A stretch of 64,000 nucleotides of DNA from Stictocephala bisonia (lineage: Eukaryota; Arthropoda; Insecta; Hemiptera; Membracidae): contig JAQJVL010000004.1 in the NCBI GenBank assembly GCA_035578905.1, positions 5,065,582 to 5,129,581 of the forward strand. Direction: 5' to 3'. Numbering within the stretch: the stretch's first letter is position 1; every line of letters begins with the position of its first letter. Positions 1 to 10,803 of this stretch are shown piece after piece. The notes under the pieces were generated by a model. That model was not told the DNA's origin. It searched no databases and saw only the letters and a list, made by a program, of their open reading frames with translations. The position numbers and the translations under genes are program-made.

Positions 1-203
1 CCGGAACGGGTCGGCGTAGCAATTATTATGTTTTAAATAAAGTAGGTCCATTAAATTCTAAAAGAGATAAAACACTAAGAGAAGTAATTCCAGCAACTAA
101 TCAAACGGGCTGTAAAGGTTAGTTTTTGAGGCACTTTTGCATATCTGATTTATCTGTACCGAAATTCCAAAAGTTTAATATGTGCCTCAGAATATTCTTT
201 TCA

Positions 204-260
204 TTATTCTGTCTGTGTGTAACCTGAGTAATGAAAAGACGCAGACAGAATACACTCAGG
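204..260. repeat. Short imperfect hairpin in unassigned DNA
   Basis: ATTCTGTCTGTGT at 206-218 pairs with ACGCAGACAGAAT at 239-251. A second pair (CCTGAGT 223-229, ACTCAGG 254-260) overlaps it in a pseudoknot-like order. Nothing else is recognisable in 1-400. It may be the end of a small MITE. Confidence 0.4.
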
Positions 261-399
261 CAAGAGAAATAATGAACCTTAAATGTAATTACTTAGTAAT
301 GAATTCAACTGTACAAGTAGTACTGTAGTTGTTAAATGATGCTAGACAAAACAAGTTATTACACTATTTAACAGCAGCAGCATTATTATTGCTTTATTT

Positions 400-655
400 C
401 CGGATTTAATTAAGTTAGTTAAAGTTGTCCCTATACATAAGAAAGGTAGTAAATCCGATTTTAATAGTTTTAGGCCCATTTCTTAGTCCCTGTAATGCCT
501 AAAGTATATGAACAATTACTTAATAATCAGCTCCTTGCATATTTTGAAAGTAATAAGCTTTTCAATGATTGTCAGTTTGGATATCGGTTAGGTATGGGAA
601 CAGTCAAAGGTACATCTGCTAACTTTGTTAATGAAGTTGTAGACATATCAAGACT
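400..655 (+). pseudogene. LINE reverse transcriptase fragment (first part)
   Basis: The plus strand encodes a piece of a non-LTR reverse transcriptase. KVVPIHKKGSKSDFNSFRPIS is followed by a stop, then MPKVYEQLLNNQLLAYFES, NDCQFGYRLG and NFVNEVVD. This is the region before the catalytic YADD motif in CR1/Jockey-type LINEs (compare the usual pattern of an IPIHKKG motif, then RPIS, then a QFGFR motif). A stop and a frame change lie between RPIS and MPKV. The coding stops near 650, where the sequence changes to the inverted 3' end of a hAT transposase. The C-terminal part of the same type of LINE resumes at 4348, so the two parts probably come from one insertion split by the hAT element. Confidence 0.75.
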
Positions 656-2806
656 GAAGTTATTCAGCATCTTTTTAAAGTTTTTGGGATCCAAAACAGC
701 ACAGTCTCGTAATAGATCCTCATTCACTACAAAGCGTTCCTCAATACTGTTCACAGCACAATCCAAAATATTAAAGTATAGAGCTTTAAACTTTTGTGTT
801 GGAGAAATGAAATTTGATTCATCCTGAGTAAGTTCTCCTGGCATTTTCTTTTTCTTCCTAATTCTTTTTTCTGGGAAATCCACTTCCATTTGTAACTCAC
901 TGGTGTCTTCAAAGTGTTCGTTGATACAAGTAGTGTACTTTTTACACATTGATAGTAGTCTATCAAAATTAGCCTCGTCTCTCATTTTTCGGATTTGTTG
1001 TAACAAACTTTCTACTAAACTCCATGCTACAGAATAATCCATATTTTTGCTCTGTAAATAGACAGACACTGGGGAAGTTGCTTTGAATAAATCTAAGATG
1101 ACCGAAGAAGTGAATATATTTTCAAATTTGGTCCACTGGCTAATGAGTGTTCGAGCTGTAAACTTCGTTTTACAGTCAAAGTTTCCTTTAGAAATGTCTA
1201 TTAGTACATGAAACAGATTTATCAACTTCCAAGATTCATTGAAGTCAAAATCTTTTATGTCCAAGAGAGATTCAAAGTCAACTATGGAATTTAGTGCTTT
1301 GTGCTTGCTCCACCATCTAGTTGCGCCGATTTTTTTTAGCCTATATAGCTTTTCTTGGCCTTTAAAACGTGCTCTTGTGTTCTCCGTCCAAACTGTCATT
1401 CTTTTGTAAGACTGACTAAGGAAACAAGCTGTTTCTTCCACCAAACCAAACAGATTTTCTGTCTGAAGACAATTTACTGTAGAGTCCGCTACAACCAAAT
1501 TCAATACATGTGCCATGCAGTGTGTATATTATATTGGGGTTTTCTTTCTTCAAATGGGCTTGTAATCCATTATAGCACCCTTTCATGTTCGCAGCCCCAT
1601 CGAAGGAACATGCAACTACATTTGTGATGGGAATTCCATATTTAGTCAAATCTGTTTTAATTTTCTGGAATAGTTCCTGTCCACTAGAATCTTTTATGTC
1701 ACATAAGTCAAAGAGACGTTCATAAACCTTTCCTTGAACAACATATCTAACGCAAATCGCTAGCTGGTCCATGACTGCTATATCTTGTGTAGAATCAATC
1801 ATTAAAATGCAGATTATGCTATCCGATAAATCTTTTAAAATCATTTGCCTTCCAATCGTGCCGATTGTTCTTATTAATTTGTTAATAAACGTTTTTGATA
1901 AGAAAGTTACCAATGATCCTCTCCCAGAATGCGCCTTCCCACTCCTCGATTGTTCACTCTTTTGTAGTTTCTTTTCTTCTTACTTTCTTCTATGCACTGT
2001 TCAATGTGGGTCTTAAATATCACATCGTATTCTGAAATAAGTAACACCAGCTCTAAAAAGTTTCCATGATTTCCTGTTTGGCCAAGAGAATGACTTGCCT
2101 CTTCATTCCCCCTGTAAGCCAACCCTTGTCTTCCAATAAAAAGAGTTATGTCTATAAGGCGTTGAAGAACTTGCCTCCTCATTTCAATTTGCTTTTCTCG
2201 ATATTTTGCTTGATTTATGTTCAGATAAGATTCAATATCTTGTTCTTTGCACAGCTGAAGAGCTGCTGTGACAGAACTTTGATGGTATCGCGAATTTCCA
2301 CAGCCTTGTATATATGTTTGAATGTCACTTCATGTCCAGAAATGAATGAGGATTCTCTGTTGTCTTTTCCACCACAGGCCATGCATGTTGAACAAAACAC
2401 TTTATTTATTTCAAAAGAGTATGAAAGCCATTTTCTTTGGACTTTCTCCCCACTAGGTAAAGTCCTGTAGTAAAGATTACTGGGATCGAACGGAAGTTTT
2501 TCCCTTGTACATGATGCACTTGGATAGGATGCTGTTTCAAGAATGCTCTTTTAAGCGTAATAGATCATTTACATTCGGGCTTATAAAATGGGCTAGGTTT
2601 CTAACAGATTTATCTTCATCACCACCGCTTTCTCCATCTGATTCTGATGAACTATTGTTCTCTTCAGCAATAAAAGTTAAATCGGTACTAGCTGGTTTAT
2701 CTTCGGAATCCAAATTAATTGAACTTGTATCCTTACTGGGTTGTTCGGAGTCTGAGTGTGACAGAAGCTGTGTTTTTTCTTCTTGGTTTTCACCTGAGAG
2801 CAACAT
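572..2806 (-). pseudogene. hAT transposase body (ZMYM1-like), frameshifted
   Basis: Several minus-strand reading frames together resemble the TTF-zinc-finger plus hAT transposase known from ZMYM1-like insect proteins. From N to C: an acidic serine-rich start (2806-2537); a region with C..C-type residues around 2540-2370 resembling the TTF finger; GLAYRGNEEASHS and GNFLELVLLISEYD (2182-1907); then IDSTQDIAVMDQLAICVRYV with the first catalytic-type Asp and VACSFDGAANMKG with the second (1913-1416). The next frame begins MAHVLNLVVADS and continues GATRWWSKHKAL (1516-572). Frames change near 1900, 1520 and 2260. The C-terminal hAT dimerisation region is missing. It cannot make a working transposase. 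Confidence 0.75.
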
Positions 2807-4350
2807 TTTTAATAATAGAAACTATTAGAAATGTTAAAATAAAATGTTTTAAGGAATTTAAAAAATTAGAAAAACTGACAAACCACCAAAAAGGCAGTGT
2901 TCAAAAAGTTGTTGATGTCCGTTGTTGCATTGTTTAAAGCAACGTTTAAAAGTTCACAAAATAGCCAACCAGGGGAAAAATTATTTAACTTAAATAAGAT
3001 TTGTTAAGAAAACTTATTAAGGGATACATCAAAGACAACACCAGTTAAAAGTTAAAGAATTACACAAGTATCAGGTGTGCTTAATATGTTTTATACCCTC
3101 ACCCCCAACAAACACGATGGTGACTCGAAATCTGATATTTTACACAAGTGTTTCCAAATTCGAAAGCTGTTTTTATTTGGAGGGGGGGGGGCTGTAAAAA
3201 GACCGTGCCCGGGTGTCAGTGTCACTGGCAATTAATCCCTTAATAAACTACAAGATAATATTATTATGACTAATGAGTCTAGTAGTTAGTTAATTGTAAG
3301 ATTTAAATTGATAATAAAAATTACTCGCTTTAAAGTTACGAATGACTTTTAGTGTGTAAGTTACCTTACTACACTAAAAGTAGTAGTTGTATTTTCACTA
3401 TGGAATGGAAACTTACAATTTAAAAAAATCACAAATTACAAGATTAATAGACCTAGTATTAAAAAAAGTTAAACCTAAATTAATATACAGCATATGAAAA
3501 TCCCCTTTTTTATTTTTTTCAACTTTCCGACAACAATTAGGCCTACTTTTTGAAGTTGCTTTAGAGCGTCATTTAAGGTCAAAACTACTTGAAAAAAGGT
3601 GCGTGAAGGTTCTAAATATTTACAGGGGCCCAACATTTTTCTGGATGGCCCTGATAATAATTAAAATTATCGTACCTGATGCATTGTGCTTATCTGCAAG
3701 TTGTTGAGGCTGTGAACTTGAACCAGCGATAGAAAAGTACGAATCTAAAACTTTATTTGATTTCTTTAAATTGACCTCTCATTCCTTCTTAAGTTTTCGC
3801 TTGAAAGCCCCACTTGGCCTAGGCGGTCTATTCATTTTTTAAATATTTTAATAAATAATACACTATAACTACATCACTAAACTACGCACTACGCTGCAAT
3901 ATCAAAATTATTAAAAAAGAAAAAATACAGAGTTGCGAACATGCACTTCACAGTGAGTGTATGAATAGACTAACCACACAGTTGCAGAATGCAGACGAAC
4001 AGACGCCAGCCACAGGACATGTCGCGACATGAGCTGCTCACAGCTGATATGAATGGCGCGGCGCGGCGGGCGCCTGTAGCTCGATGGACGGATAGTAAAA
4101 TAGTCCGATGGTACGGTACCAACATATTTTTATATGACAACAATACAATCTGCTATGCATAATAAAGTGATAGTGTACTATTCGTGTTCTAGCAGATAAT
4201 TTCATACCAACAACTAGTTCTTATAATTACATATAGCTAATTTGCAAAGTATCATTTTATTTCGATATACACATGGTTTTTTTTTTTTCACTTGAGGCCC
4301 GAGGGCCCCTTGGGTCCTCGGCATTTGCCGACCTGGCCAGTCCGGCACTG
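656..4350 (-). mobile_element. Decayed hAT element (ZMYM1-type) inserted in a LINE
   Basis: A minus-strand hAT relic fills the gap between two LINE pieces. Its 5' end is probably at 4336-4350, where the minus strand starts CAGTGCCGGACTGGCC, a hAT-like terminus, and LINE coding resumes at once. No matching terminus is seen at 650. The transposase also lacks its C-terminal dimerisation region, and about 250 codons of the LINE are missing, so I infer a deletion across the left junction. The upstream region 3840-4270 is locally CpG-rich (around 3980-4100) and could be the element's promoter. Confidence 0.65.
3675..3834 (-). pseudogene. Probable first exon of the hAT transposase
   Basis: The minus strand reads MNRPPRPSGAFKRKLKKE, a TGA stop, then EVNLKKSNKVLDSYFSI and SSSQPQQLADKHNAS, ending at a CAG|GTACGA splice-donor-like border. 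The start (M-R-P..SGA.KRK.KK) and the D-S-Y/F-F motif are typical of the N terminus of ZMYM1-type hAT proteins. An intron would run to about 2800. The in-frame TGA adds to the evidence for decay. Assignment rests on motif resemblance only. Confidence 0.55.
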
Positions 4351-5216
4351 CTTAGGAGGTTAAGTTCTATTGTTAGTTTGGATGTATTGAAAGTAGTTTA
4401 TTTTGCACATATACATCATCTGTCTTACGGTACATTATTATGGGGCAGTCAAAATTATAGTCTCAAACTTATCCGATTACAGAAAAAAGCTATTAGATTG
4501 ATCTGTGGTCTTCCTCCCAGGGGCCATTGTAGGGATAGTTTTAGGAAAATTCAAGTCATGTCCTGGATTATTTATATTTCACTGCTTGCTATATATAAAA
4601 GAAAATTATAATAAATACTATGAACATGCGTCATGAATATAACACAAGGTGGAAAAACAATGTATACATTTTTGCAATTATTCAAAGACATGACAAAGTT
4701 TCACCAATGTAACTATAAAAATGTTTAATAAGCTACCACTTAGTATTAGAACATTGCCTTTTGATTTATACAAGAAAATTATAAAGGGATTTATTCTTAA
4801 TAATCCAATCTATCTTGTTTGTGAATTTTATGATTTAATTATTACAGAAATTTAAAGCAAATGTATATAGTTTTGGAGTGGTATTTGAATATGTATAGCT
4901 TTTACTTTCTGTATGCCATGTATTCTATTTTAAGCCCACTGGTTGAACAAATGTTTTTCGAATATATATTTTAGCTATTTTTTGTATAGAATTTAACTGT
5001 TTATCATAACGTTCATAATTTTGTTGTTATGGTTTTTTAACATTCTAGATCTTGATATTTTATAATTTATTATTGTACCATAATGTTTCTGTACTTTTGT
5101 AAATACACTGTAGTAATATTGTTCATTATGTTATTAGTTTTTAAGTTCACTTGATGTTTGTAATCATCACTTACTGATGTACTCAAAAGTGTCTGCAATA
5201 AAGATTGATTTGATTA
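4348..5216 (+). pseudogene. LINE reverse transcriptase C terminus and 3' UTR
   Basis: The plus-strand frame from 4348 reads LRRLSSIVSLDVLKVVYFA, then LSYGTLLWGSQ and LQKKAIRLICGLPPRGHCR. This is the conserved tail that follows the polymerase domain in CR1/Jockey-like LINEs (LSYG..LWG and QK+AIR motifs). The frame ends at 4611; a frame change there hides the last residues. The AT-rich 3' part runs to an AATAAAG signal followed by short TTGATT-type repeats near 5195-5216, the kind of tail such LINEs have. It matches in type and order the fragment at 400-655 and is probably its other end. Confidence 0.75.
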
Positions 5217-5828
5217 TTTTTCTTTTGTCAACATCTGGTATGTGAGTGGTGGAGAATGGTTTTGGTGGGTTGCAACCATCAGATGGAGCTGAAGTTTTGA
5301 AAATGGTCGAGTCACAACAATATTATTTATTATTCTGTCAATTTCTACAGTTTGCAATGATAATGCGATTTTTTAAATTTTTCACTGCCAATTTATCATA
5401 GCATAATTTATATGGGATGATATTCTATGTTAATGGACTAAATTCACCAAAGATTTGAAATTCATCAAGAGGTGATTTATATAAAATGGCGTTTCCTACC
5501 GCTGTTGTTGTTTTCCTACATCAGTCTCTGCAACACATTAGGTGTAATTTACGTCGCTTTGAGGGGATGGGTAGTGTAAATAGTTCCTGATTTTCAGACC
5601 GATAATGGGTGGAGGGCTGGTTACTTCATGAACATCTTCAATCAATAAATCTTCATTCTCTTCCACCTCATGATTACAGAAATCGGGTTGGCTGCCGACT
5701 TATAAACTGATATGATGCAATAATACATAATTGATGATCTTACTACGCCATAGACACACATATCAATGATATTCCCCAATTCAGTACAGAAGCACGTAGC
5801 TCATTTTTCCCTACACAACATAAGTGTC
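5217..5828. other. Unassigned spacer after the LINE
   Basis: Moderately AT-rich DNA with no coding frame, splice-bounded exon or repeat that I recognise. Confidence 0.5.
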
Positions 5829-6241
5829 TTAAAAGAGTCTGCAGAGGCTATCGGCCATGCAGTTTTTAATCCCATAAGAACAATGTTATTTGCGAAACCA
5901 TATTTGTTCGTTATTTATTGACCAACAGTTGTGTATGAGGTGTTATTTTAAATGTTATCATAGTGTGCATTGGATTTGCTTTTTATATTTTGAATACCAC
6001 GCCTAGTTTTGAAAAATAGGTGTAAATAAACTTCAAACTTAATATTTTGTTGTTTATGAAACTAATTAGTAACTTGCAAATCAGTTCCAACGTGCAATAT
6101 CATTCTTGGAAGAAGTTTGTCTGAAAATAACTGTTTAGTTTGGATACACGTGATTGTATGTCCGGTTCGAAAATAACATTGTTTTTATGGGATTAAAACC
6201 AACATGGCTGACAACCTCAGACAGCCTCTGCAGACTCTTAA
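5829..6241. mobile_element. MITE with ~75-bp inverted repeats and TTAA borders
   Basis: The left arm 5833-5905 (starting AAGAGTCTGCAGAGGCT) is repeated in reverse complement at 6163-6237 with scattered mismatches. TTAA lies directly outside each arm (5829-5832 and 6238-6241). No coding frame is seen inside. TTAA duplication fits piggyBac-like or other TTAA-targeting elements; the superfamily is inferred from that alone. Confidence 0.7.
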
Positions 6242-7007
6242 CCTAAACTGTTTAAAAATTAAAGAAATCTTAATATTTATACAAGCAGATCAAGATAGAA
6301 GGCCTGATCAGTTGTGTATGAAGGGCAAAAAAAGGGGAGGAAATTAATTTAGTTAGTTGATATGCGTAAGTGGAGTCAGGAGGGCAGTCAACTTAAGTTG
6401 GGTGATTGATAGTCATGATTTGAGTTAGGCCGGGTCAAGAGCAACTAGCTGTGACCGTGTGCTGAGTGGATGGGAGAGGAGACAGTATTGGTGTCCGTGT
6501 GGAGATGGTGAAGGTCTAGCACATTAATTCTTAGGCCTATGAATCAGTAATGCTGTGATGAGGACCTGAGCACTACAATGGAATGGTACAACAAAACAAG
6601 CAATGGCAATGTCAAAGTACAACTATGAGTGTCCAGTACAACCATGCATCTGTGGTTGTACTTACCGGCTGTTAGCCGGACACTTTTTCCTCCTTCCAAC
6701 ACACCAACTTCCATTTGTTTTTTCTTACTGATTATGTCAAATAGGCATACAAATACATTTTGTCAACGGTTATAAATTCATCGTGTAATTTATAATAATC
6801 AACATATGGTAAATATATTAAATTCAACCTTTTACTGATTTATGATACTGACCAACATGAAATTATATGATATCATGATTATTATAAGATAGGGTTAGGC
6901 TGAGACCATAAGACATAACATGTCAATAACCTGGTTATTTTGTACAAAACAAGTCCAGTGAAGTCCAAGCATTGCGCTTGGTAATTCATATTACATGACT
7001 TGACCCT
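6242..7007. other. Unassigned spacer between MITEs
   Basis: No convincing gene. A few short inverted words are present, but there is no element with clear ends. Confidence 0.45.
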
Positions 7008-7515
7008 GTAACACATTCAATGCTATTTTCGTTTTCACAATATGTGGCTGCATACATAAATTAAAAACTTACTCCAATGGCAGCATTTTTTTAAACGTAT
7101 TTTTTTGATTGTGTAGTGCCCATTTATGACTGTCAGAAGTAGTCTGTATATGTGAAAAGCTCAAAATAATTAATTTTTATGTATGGCCGTCTAGTTGGCC
7201 ATCAGCCCCTGGTAAACGACTTGGCCAAACAAATTAAGGTCCAAGATTTTTTACACCACTTTATTTTGTAATAAACTAGTCAGTTATATAAGGAATTAAG
7301 TAAAAAAACATGAAAAGGGTTAAAAACTACTATTAACGGGTTCATTTATAAAAATTTTTTATAATTGGTCTAATCTGAGAGCAATTTTTTAAAACATTCT
7401 ACAGAAATCAAATCAGGTTGATCGTTCATAGAACATAAATACAATGTTTTTAATTTTTTCTTCTTTGTAATATACTCCACTACATCTATTTTGCTTAATT
7501 GTATTTCTAATTTCT

Positions 7516-7548
<33 letters not shown>

Positions 7549-7774
7549 AGTAATAGAAACTCCAAAAATAACCATAACCGGAAAACTGAAAACCATGTCC
7601 TACTTGTAGGATACCATAGAAGTGCGGGACCTACTAGTAGGAAAATCTGGCAAAGGCTGAGAGAAGACTGATTTAATGATGTGAGTGAGGCAGCATAGCC
7701 GACTAGACGGCCATCAGCCACCACCGGTCGGAAGGCGTGGCCAACTTTACAGCCACGTAGCACTGAATGTGTTA
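7008..7774. mobile_element. Candidate piggyBac-like MITE
   Basis: The left end reads TAACACATTCAATGCTA near 7008. The right end, in reverse complement, reads TTAACACATTCAGTGCTA near 7774. Inside, a GGCCGTCTAGT word occurs on opposite strands near 7187 and 7697. The left TTAA is degraded to GTAA. A run of 30 A (7517-7546) sits inside and may mark a separate retroposed insertion. There is no transposase. Confidence 0.45.
7517..7546. repeat. Poly(A) run of 30
   Basis: Thirty consecutive A residues. This could be the tail of a small retroposed sequence reading left to right, but no source sequence is recognisable to its left. Confidence 0.8.
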
Positions 7775-8473
7775 ATGTGTTACAACACACTCAGTTTAGT
7801 TGCTATTTTGTACAGTGTATTGCTATTCCGATGTTCCGTCAATCATTGAAATATGTGAACATTTTAAATGAATTTATGTTATAGTTATCTGATTAGAAGA
7901 TACAACTTACTAGGCCAGGGAAACTCAATCTGTCATACGCACTGTATCCTTCTTTGGTGCACTTGAAAATTTGCAGATGATGTGTATTCAAGTTACAACA
8001 AAATCCACACATCTTTTGTAATAACAGGATTGCAATAAATACTTGAAAGCGAAATAGAATGGATCTAGCAACAATTATAATCCAATACCAATACAACGAA
8101 AATGAAATATAACTGTTTACAAGGGATGGTGACAGAATGAATGTGGCAGTAATGCAAGCACACAGTAACAGATTAAATAGGGAAGAGGAGTGAGGCTCCT
8201 CCATCCTTCATCTTGCTCTGTCAATGTGTGGGCACACACGCCATAATAACACCTGCATAAAATACTTCTTTCTCCTTATCAGTGAGATTTGTCATACTTG
8301 GTATACTGTAATCAGTAATATGTGCATGCTGTCATCACAAACTGATGGACAGAGTGATTTTTAAAGAGAAAATGAAAAAAGCAAATAAATGGTTATAAAA
8401 AATAAACAAATAAAATATTAAAAATTATATTTTATTTAGGTAAGAAATTGTCATAATACTGATTTTCATGGTA
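7775..8473. other. Unassigned AT-rich spacer
   Basis: It contains a 103-codon minus-strand open frame (8204-7893) with no recognised motif and no coding signature. I see no reason to call it a gene. Confidence 0.5.
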
Positions 8474-8540
8474 CAGTAGAAACCCTATTTTCCGTCAGGT
8501 GTCGGGACCGCGGCCGTGACTGATAGGAGAATAGACGGAT
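8474..8540 (+). mobile_element. Tigger/pogo-type terminal repeat
   Basis: It starts CAGTAGAAACCCTATTTTCC right after TA (8472-8473) and contains GGGACC plus repeated words around GACTGATAGG and AGACGGATTATAG. This layout (TA, CAGTWGA, then paired subterminal words with a GGGACC core) is shared with the ends at 13369, 13925, 43853 and 62526. The partner end was not found, so it is a truncated copy or solo end. Confidence 0.55.
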
Positions 8541-8830
8541 TATAGAGAATTCACCCACTCACACTTGTATCACTGTAAACTTATTATTAGTGCTTACGCA
8601 CGTTAAATTTTAATGCTAATTAGTACATATTGATTAACGAAATGAGAATGAAAAGGTTATAAAAAAAGACATGTTACAGAATGTATATACTGCAGGTCAC
8701 AATTACGCTTTTACTACAGTAGGCCTAGTTTTAGTCTAATGTAAAACATAAGCTTGTACTTTATGTAAAAAGCACGAAATTAATTATCAACATTCTTAAA
8801 ATTAAACTGCAGTACAGTGTGATATATTAA

Positions 8831-9145
8831 AGCCCAGTTCCCACGGCCAGTGTTTCCGCAGACATCAAGCGGCCCGATGTCAGTACACAGATAGCGTGAC
8901 GCCTGTGTGTCATCAGACATGACCATTCCAACGGCCCGTGACCTATGTAGGCGTCGCAGCTTAAAACTTCATCTCCGACCACAGGCCTTTGTAGTGCCGC
9001 CTCTTTCCTCATGTTGTATGGGATCTGTTCAGGCAGCCCTGGACGGCCTGTCCGTACGTCAGGCGTACACGGGTGAGCTGTTCCAACGACCTGTTGAAAG
9101 ACAGCAGACGAGGCCTTACGGATGACAGGCCATTGGAACTAGGCT
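8831..9145. mobile_element. GC-rich MITE candidate
   Basis: The left end AGCCCAGTTCCCACGGCC (8831) mirrors the right end GGCCATTGGAACTAGGCT (to 9145). The ~315-bp interior is clearly more GC- and CpG-rich than its surroundings. Open frames exist on both strands, but none shows a known domain. No exact target duplication could be fixed, so the superfamily is open. Confidence 0.5.
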
Positions 9146-9619
9146 TATGAGGGCTAGATGGCTGGAAGGAGAAATTGTCGTCTTCCAGACGGATAAGTCA
9201 TACGGCAACTGTCATATCGTGGCACGACGAACCCAGACACTGACGGATAACAGAACCGTTAGTTTAGAACTATTATTTAACTCTTTGCAAACAGCAATCA
9301 TCTACAGACACAACCTTTCTTGTTTGGCCATAGTGCAGCAAATGGCTGCAGACATATTTGGTTACTTCATTGCCTAACAATGAATATTTTTAAAAGTCAT
9401 GAAATATCTTGTACGGATCCTCCTCCACTGGTGCTGCTGAAGCTCCTTCATCTGAAAAATAAACATTGGATTTTAAATCAATCTTAGTATGTGATCAGTT
9501 GTAGGTAACCTAACCTAAAAAAAGTACCATTACCGGTGTTAAAACACTGTAAAATATTAGTGGGCACCATTGTAAGATATTTTCCAGTTCTTGTGATCTA
9601 TAAAAATCACGAGCCTACT
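9146..9619. other. Unassigned spacer
   Basis: It contains a 76-codon open frame (9147-9377) without recognisable motifs, followed by AT-rich DNA. Nothing here can be supported as a gene. Confidence 0.45.
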
Positions 9620-9679
9620 CTCCATTTCAAAAGTATGTAGACTTGAGTTTACAAAGACACTGTACCTAGACAAATAACG

Positions 9680-9965
9680 ATAATTAGACCTACATGATTC
9701 TTTTTTGAATAATAAAGAATTTAATTGTGCGTTGAACCATGCTTGTCAAATAATTTTCATAACTTGTTAACAAGTTTTTATTAGTGATTGTTCATAAAAA
9801 GTACTGGTTTTTTCACAATTTCTAACAAACCATCAACTTAAAAAAATCATAAAAATTAAATTGACATTTAATGTAAATAAAAATTTCACCAAACCTTTGT
9901 CAATAGTTTTCAAATGTTAACTTGAAGTTTCAAAATTTTAATTTAGTTATTTTTTAAGTTCTTGT
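9680..9965 (-). repeat. Second copy of the transposase 5' leader
   Basis: This stretch is a direct, diverged copy of 12040-12325, the sequence just upstream of the transposase start codon. Shared words include CGATAATTAGACCTACATGA at the inner end and CAATTTCTAACAAACCA further along. No transposase coding follows it; instead it abuts the inverted 3' arm at about 9961. Confidence 0.75.
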
Positions 9966-10803
9966 AATTTTTATGGATTAACTTTTATTCGGCTGTGATA
10001 ACTGGTACTCAGTATTTTGGTACTGTTGGTAGCCGCTTGATTCTTGCAAACCAAATAAAATGGTTTCCAACCATAAATGTTGATCAGCAATTTTTAATTG
10101 ACATTTATTTGATAGTGTCGGGATGTGCAGTCAGCCGTTAACGATGTCTTCAAACGCCTTGCCCGCATGGCATCAAAACCCCGCGACGTTGCTACATCTC
10201 CGCTCCAACGGCACAGCACATCTAACTGTTGCTGTTAAAACTCCCTTTTGCTGTATTCTTTTAAGTTTCATTAACCATTTTCCATCACCATTTACTCATG
10301 AGGGCTTATGCCTGTCAACGACAGGTTTAAAAATAGAAGCTCCCGATTTATAAGGATTGTCGATTATTTACATTTCATTATTTGGAATAAGGAGACAGAT
10401 CATTTAAATGAAGAAGTACATGTTAAGCCTGTAATAGTAACTCTTGAAAGCTCCCATTCATCTGATTTTTCAAATAATGATCTACAGACTGTAAGAAAAA
10501 TTATATTCTATATATTGTACATACTTGAGTACAGGGGCAGTCAGACATAGCAACGTTGGAGCGGAGACGTGGCAACATTGCAGGGTTTTGATGCCGTGCA
10601 GGCGAGGGGTTTGAAGGCGTCACTAACGTCTGACTGCACATCCCGAAACTGTCAAGTAAACGTCAATTAAAAATCCCTGATCAAGATTTATGGTTAGAAA
10701 CCATTTTATTTGGTTTGCATGAATCAAAGCAATACCAAAAGTACCAAATTATACTGAGTACCAGTTATCACAACCGAACAAAAATTAAACCACAAAAATT
10801 ACT
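9961..10803. repeat. Long inverted repeat pair with ~340-bp spacer
   Basis: Left arm 9961-10210 and right arm 10553-10803 are reverse complements with scattered changes (for example TGTGATAACTGGTACTCAGT on the left mirrored near 10750-10775). Short CAGTCAG / CTGACTG words lie inside both arms (10131 and 10600), and another CAGTCAG follows GGGG at 10537, hinting at a smaller nested element. The spacer 10211-10552 carries open frames without known domains. Confidence 0.7.

Noticed and set aside
7893..8204. 103-codon minus-strand membrane-like protein
   Set aside because: Hydrophobic runs come from AT-rich codons; there is no supporting start context, splice site or homology that I recognise.
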